Below are positions 62,878-64,000 of a DNA stretch of 64,000 bases, piece after piece. Under the pieces are notes generated by a model that worked only from the letters and a program-made list of their open reading frames with translations, was not told the origin of the DNA and did not search any database. This DNA is from Octadecabacter ascidiaceicola (GTDB lineage Bacteria; Pseudomonadota; Alphaproteobacteria; Rhodobacterales; Rhodobacteraceae): the NCBI RefSeq assembly GCF_900185015.1, contig NZ_FXYD01000003.1, forward strand, positions 310,001 to 374,000, read 5' to 3'. Made by a program: the position numbers and the translations under genes. The stretch's first letter is position 1; each line of letters begins with the position of its first letter.

Positions 62878-64000
62878 ATGACACCGCTTTCGAGACCTGC
62901 GGACACTTATTCTCCGCTCTATTTTCTTGCATCCCTTGGCGCGGGCGGCCTGTCCGTCACGTTCTTTATGTACCTAATGTTCTGGGTCCCGCACCCAAAC
63001 GCGCCTGTTCCTGTATTTGAGGACATCATGGCAACGTTCGCGAGTGGTTCACTGGCGATGAAGGCGGCAATTGCCATCGCCATGACGGGTATTGCTGGCA
63101 TGGCATTCCTGAACATTAAGTCACTGCTCTGGAACTTCTCGGCGCTCTCGAAGTTTTCCAAGACACCTGCCTACGAAAAGCTGGTCAATTCGAACGGTGA
63201 AACGCAATTGCTAGCTATGCCGTTGGCAACTGCAATGACGGTGAACGGGTTGTTCATCGTTGGGCTTGTTTTCGTCCCGGGCTTGTGGGGCATTGTTGAG
63301 TATCTGTTCCCAGCCGCACTGGTAGCGTTTGCAATCATCGGCTTCATTGCATTCTGCCGTATTGGTGATTTCTTGGGTCGTGTTCTGTCTGAAGGTGGCG
63401 TGTTTGACGTGACGGCGAATAACTCGTTCGCGCAGCTTATGCCTGCTTTCGCACTGGCAATGGTTGCAGTCGGCCTCTCTGCGCCTGCCGCGATGAGCAC
63501 GGTTCCGTTGACTGTTGGTATCTCGCTTGTTCTGTCGATCTTTGTTGGCACGATTGCCGGCCTTTATGCGCTGGTTGCTGCAGTTGTCGCTTTCAACTCA
63601 ATGTTGCACCACGGTACTGCCAAGGAAAGTGCGCCGACATTGATGATGGTTGTGCCAATCCTCACAGTCCTTGGCATTATGATGATGCGCCAGGACCACG
63701 GTTTGCACACCACATTTGACGGCCATTCCGATAAGGCTGCTAATCTGCTGCTGTCCACAACCATTCTGTCGATCCAACTTGCGTTCTCGGCACTTGGCGT
63801 ACTGGTTCTACGTCGTCAGAAATATGTGGATGCGTTTCTGCGTGGCGGCAAGAACTCACCCGGTGCGTATGCCTTGATTTGCCCCGGTGTCGCGTTGTCC
63901 GTGATGACCCAGTTCTGGATCAACAAAGGCTTGGTCGCGGCTGGCATCATCGCCAAATTCGGCATCGCATATTGGGCGCTGACGGCTGTGGCAATCGGTT
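62878..64000 (+). CDS. Multi-pass membrane protein, possibly TsoY family (3' end outside window)
   Basis: At least 374 codons, cut by the right edge. From the ATG at 62878 (AAAAGGA upstream) it begins MTPLSRPADTYSPLYFLASL. It has about nine or ten hydrophobic helices, with a conserved-looking HHGTAKESAPTLMMVVPILTVLG and a late ICPGVALSVMTQFWINKG. The layout recalls the tellurite-resistance/C4-dicarboxylate channel fold and the TsoY (seleno)protein family, in which the Cys of the CPG motif may be selenocysteine in some species. The name is from memory and tentative. An in-frame ATG at 62854 is possible. The FNR box upstream suggests low-oxygen expression. Confidence 0.85.
   Translation, partial: MTPLSRPADTYSPLYFLASLGAGGLSVTFFMYLMFWVPHPNAPVPVFEDIMATFASGSLAMKAAIAIAMTGIAGMAFLNIKSLLWNFSALSKFSKTPAYEKLVNSNGETQLLAMPLATAMTVNGLFIVGLVFVPGLWGIVEYLFPAALVAFAIIGFIAFCRIGDFLGRVLSEGGVFDVTANNSFAQLMPAFALAMVAVGLSAPAAMSTVPLTVGISLVLSIFVGTIAGLYALVAAVVAFNSMLHHGTAKESAPTLMMVVPILTVLGIMMMRQDHGLHTTFDGHSDKAANLLLSTTILSIQLAFSALGVLVLRRQKYVDAFLRGGKNSPGAYALICPGVALSVMTQFWINKGLVAAGIIAKFGIAYWALTAVAIG

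Noticed and set aside
1-64000. tRNA, rRNA, IS elements, prophage or CRISPR
   Set aside because: The spacers are short and hold no cloverleaf, transposase, integrase or att-like direct repeats that I could support.

Overview
The window is a stretch of chromosome from a marine alphaproteobacterium of the Rhodobacteraceae (Roseobacter group). The evidence is the gene set and its order: chvI-chvG-hprK-rapZ-EIIA-HPr opposite an ATP-dependent pckA; rpoZ-rsh-pdxJ-acpS-lepB-rnc-era-recO; a methylsuccinyl-CoA dehydrogenase of the ethylmalonyl-CoA pathway; a HIG1-type small membrane protein; and an aerobic (late cobalt insertion) cobalamin cluster with cobN. Coding density is very high. Many neighbouring genes overlap by ATGA or TAATG junctions. 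No tRNA, rRNA, IS element, prophage or CRISPR array was found.

Layout. 1-4.6 kb: EF-Tu (cut by the left edge), a lipoprotein, parC and an SH3 protein. 4.7-10.1 kb: an SDR enzyme, a HIG1 protein, a PduO-type cobalamin adenosyltransferase, the etfBA pair with a strong terminator, an unrecognised gene and 3-hydroxybutyryl-CoA dehydrogenase. 10.1-17.5 kb: an acyltransferase, then the regulatory PTS and ChvIG block facing pckA. 17.5-21.8 kb: small secreted proteins, a TauE/SafE permease and mcd. 21.8-31.2 kb: one long leftward run from rpoZ to recO that joins ppGpp metabolism, pyridoxal phosphate, lipid and signal-peptide functions, and RNA processing. 31.2-38.8 kb: folK, a LabA-like NYN protein, cytochrome c, ispH, rnhA, and fmt with two peptide-deformylase-like genes, one of them degenerate, followed by a MalY/PatB enzyme.

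38.8-61.9 kb is dominated by cobalamin and cobalt genes. A leftward group holds cobH, cobL, cobI, a cbiG-cobJ fusion and cobM, with cbiX and a small AHxGH protein upstream. A rightward group holds a DUF1636 gene, cobC and cobD. After a lytic transglycosylase and smc comes a cobalamin riboswitch that heads cbtB-cbtA, then a second DUF1636 gene, cobW, a GNAT gene and cobN. cobK, cobB, cobQ, cobS, cobT, cobU and a CobG/CobZ-type monooxygenase were not seen here, so the pathway must be completed elsewhere. The window ends with a TerB-like protein and a multi-pass membrane protein whose promoter region carries a perfect FNR-type palindrome.

The genes hang together metabolically. The ethylmalonyl-CoA pathway uses ETF-linked dehydrogenases such as Mcd and B12-dependent mutases. 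The adenosyltransferase and the cob/cbt cluster supply that cofactor. The observations most worth a second look are: a metal-binding Cys/His tail on CbiX, with an internally duplicated Cys motif, in a genome that also has CobN; a five-copy, 11-bp-phased TATGG array upstream of cobL; a deformylase paralogue that has lost catalytic residues; paired DnaA-box-like sites and a dispersed repeat upstream of smc; and the FNR box at the right end.
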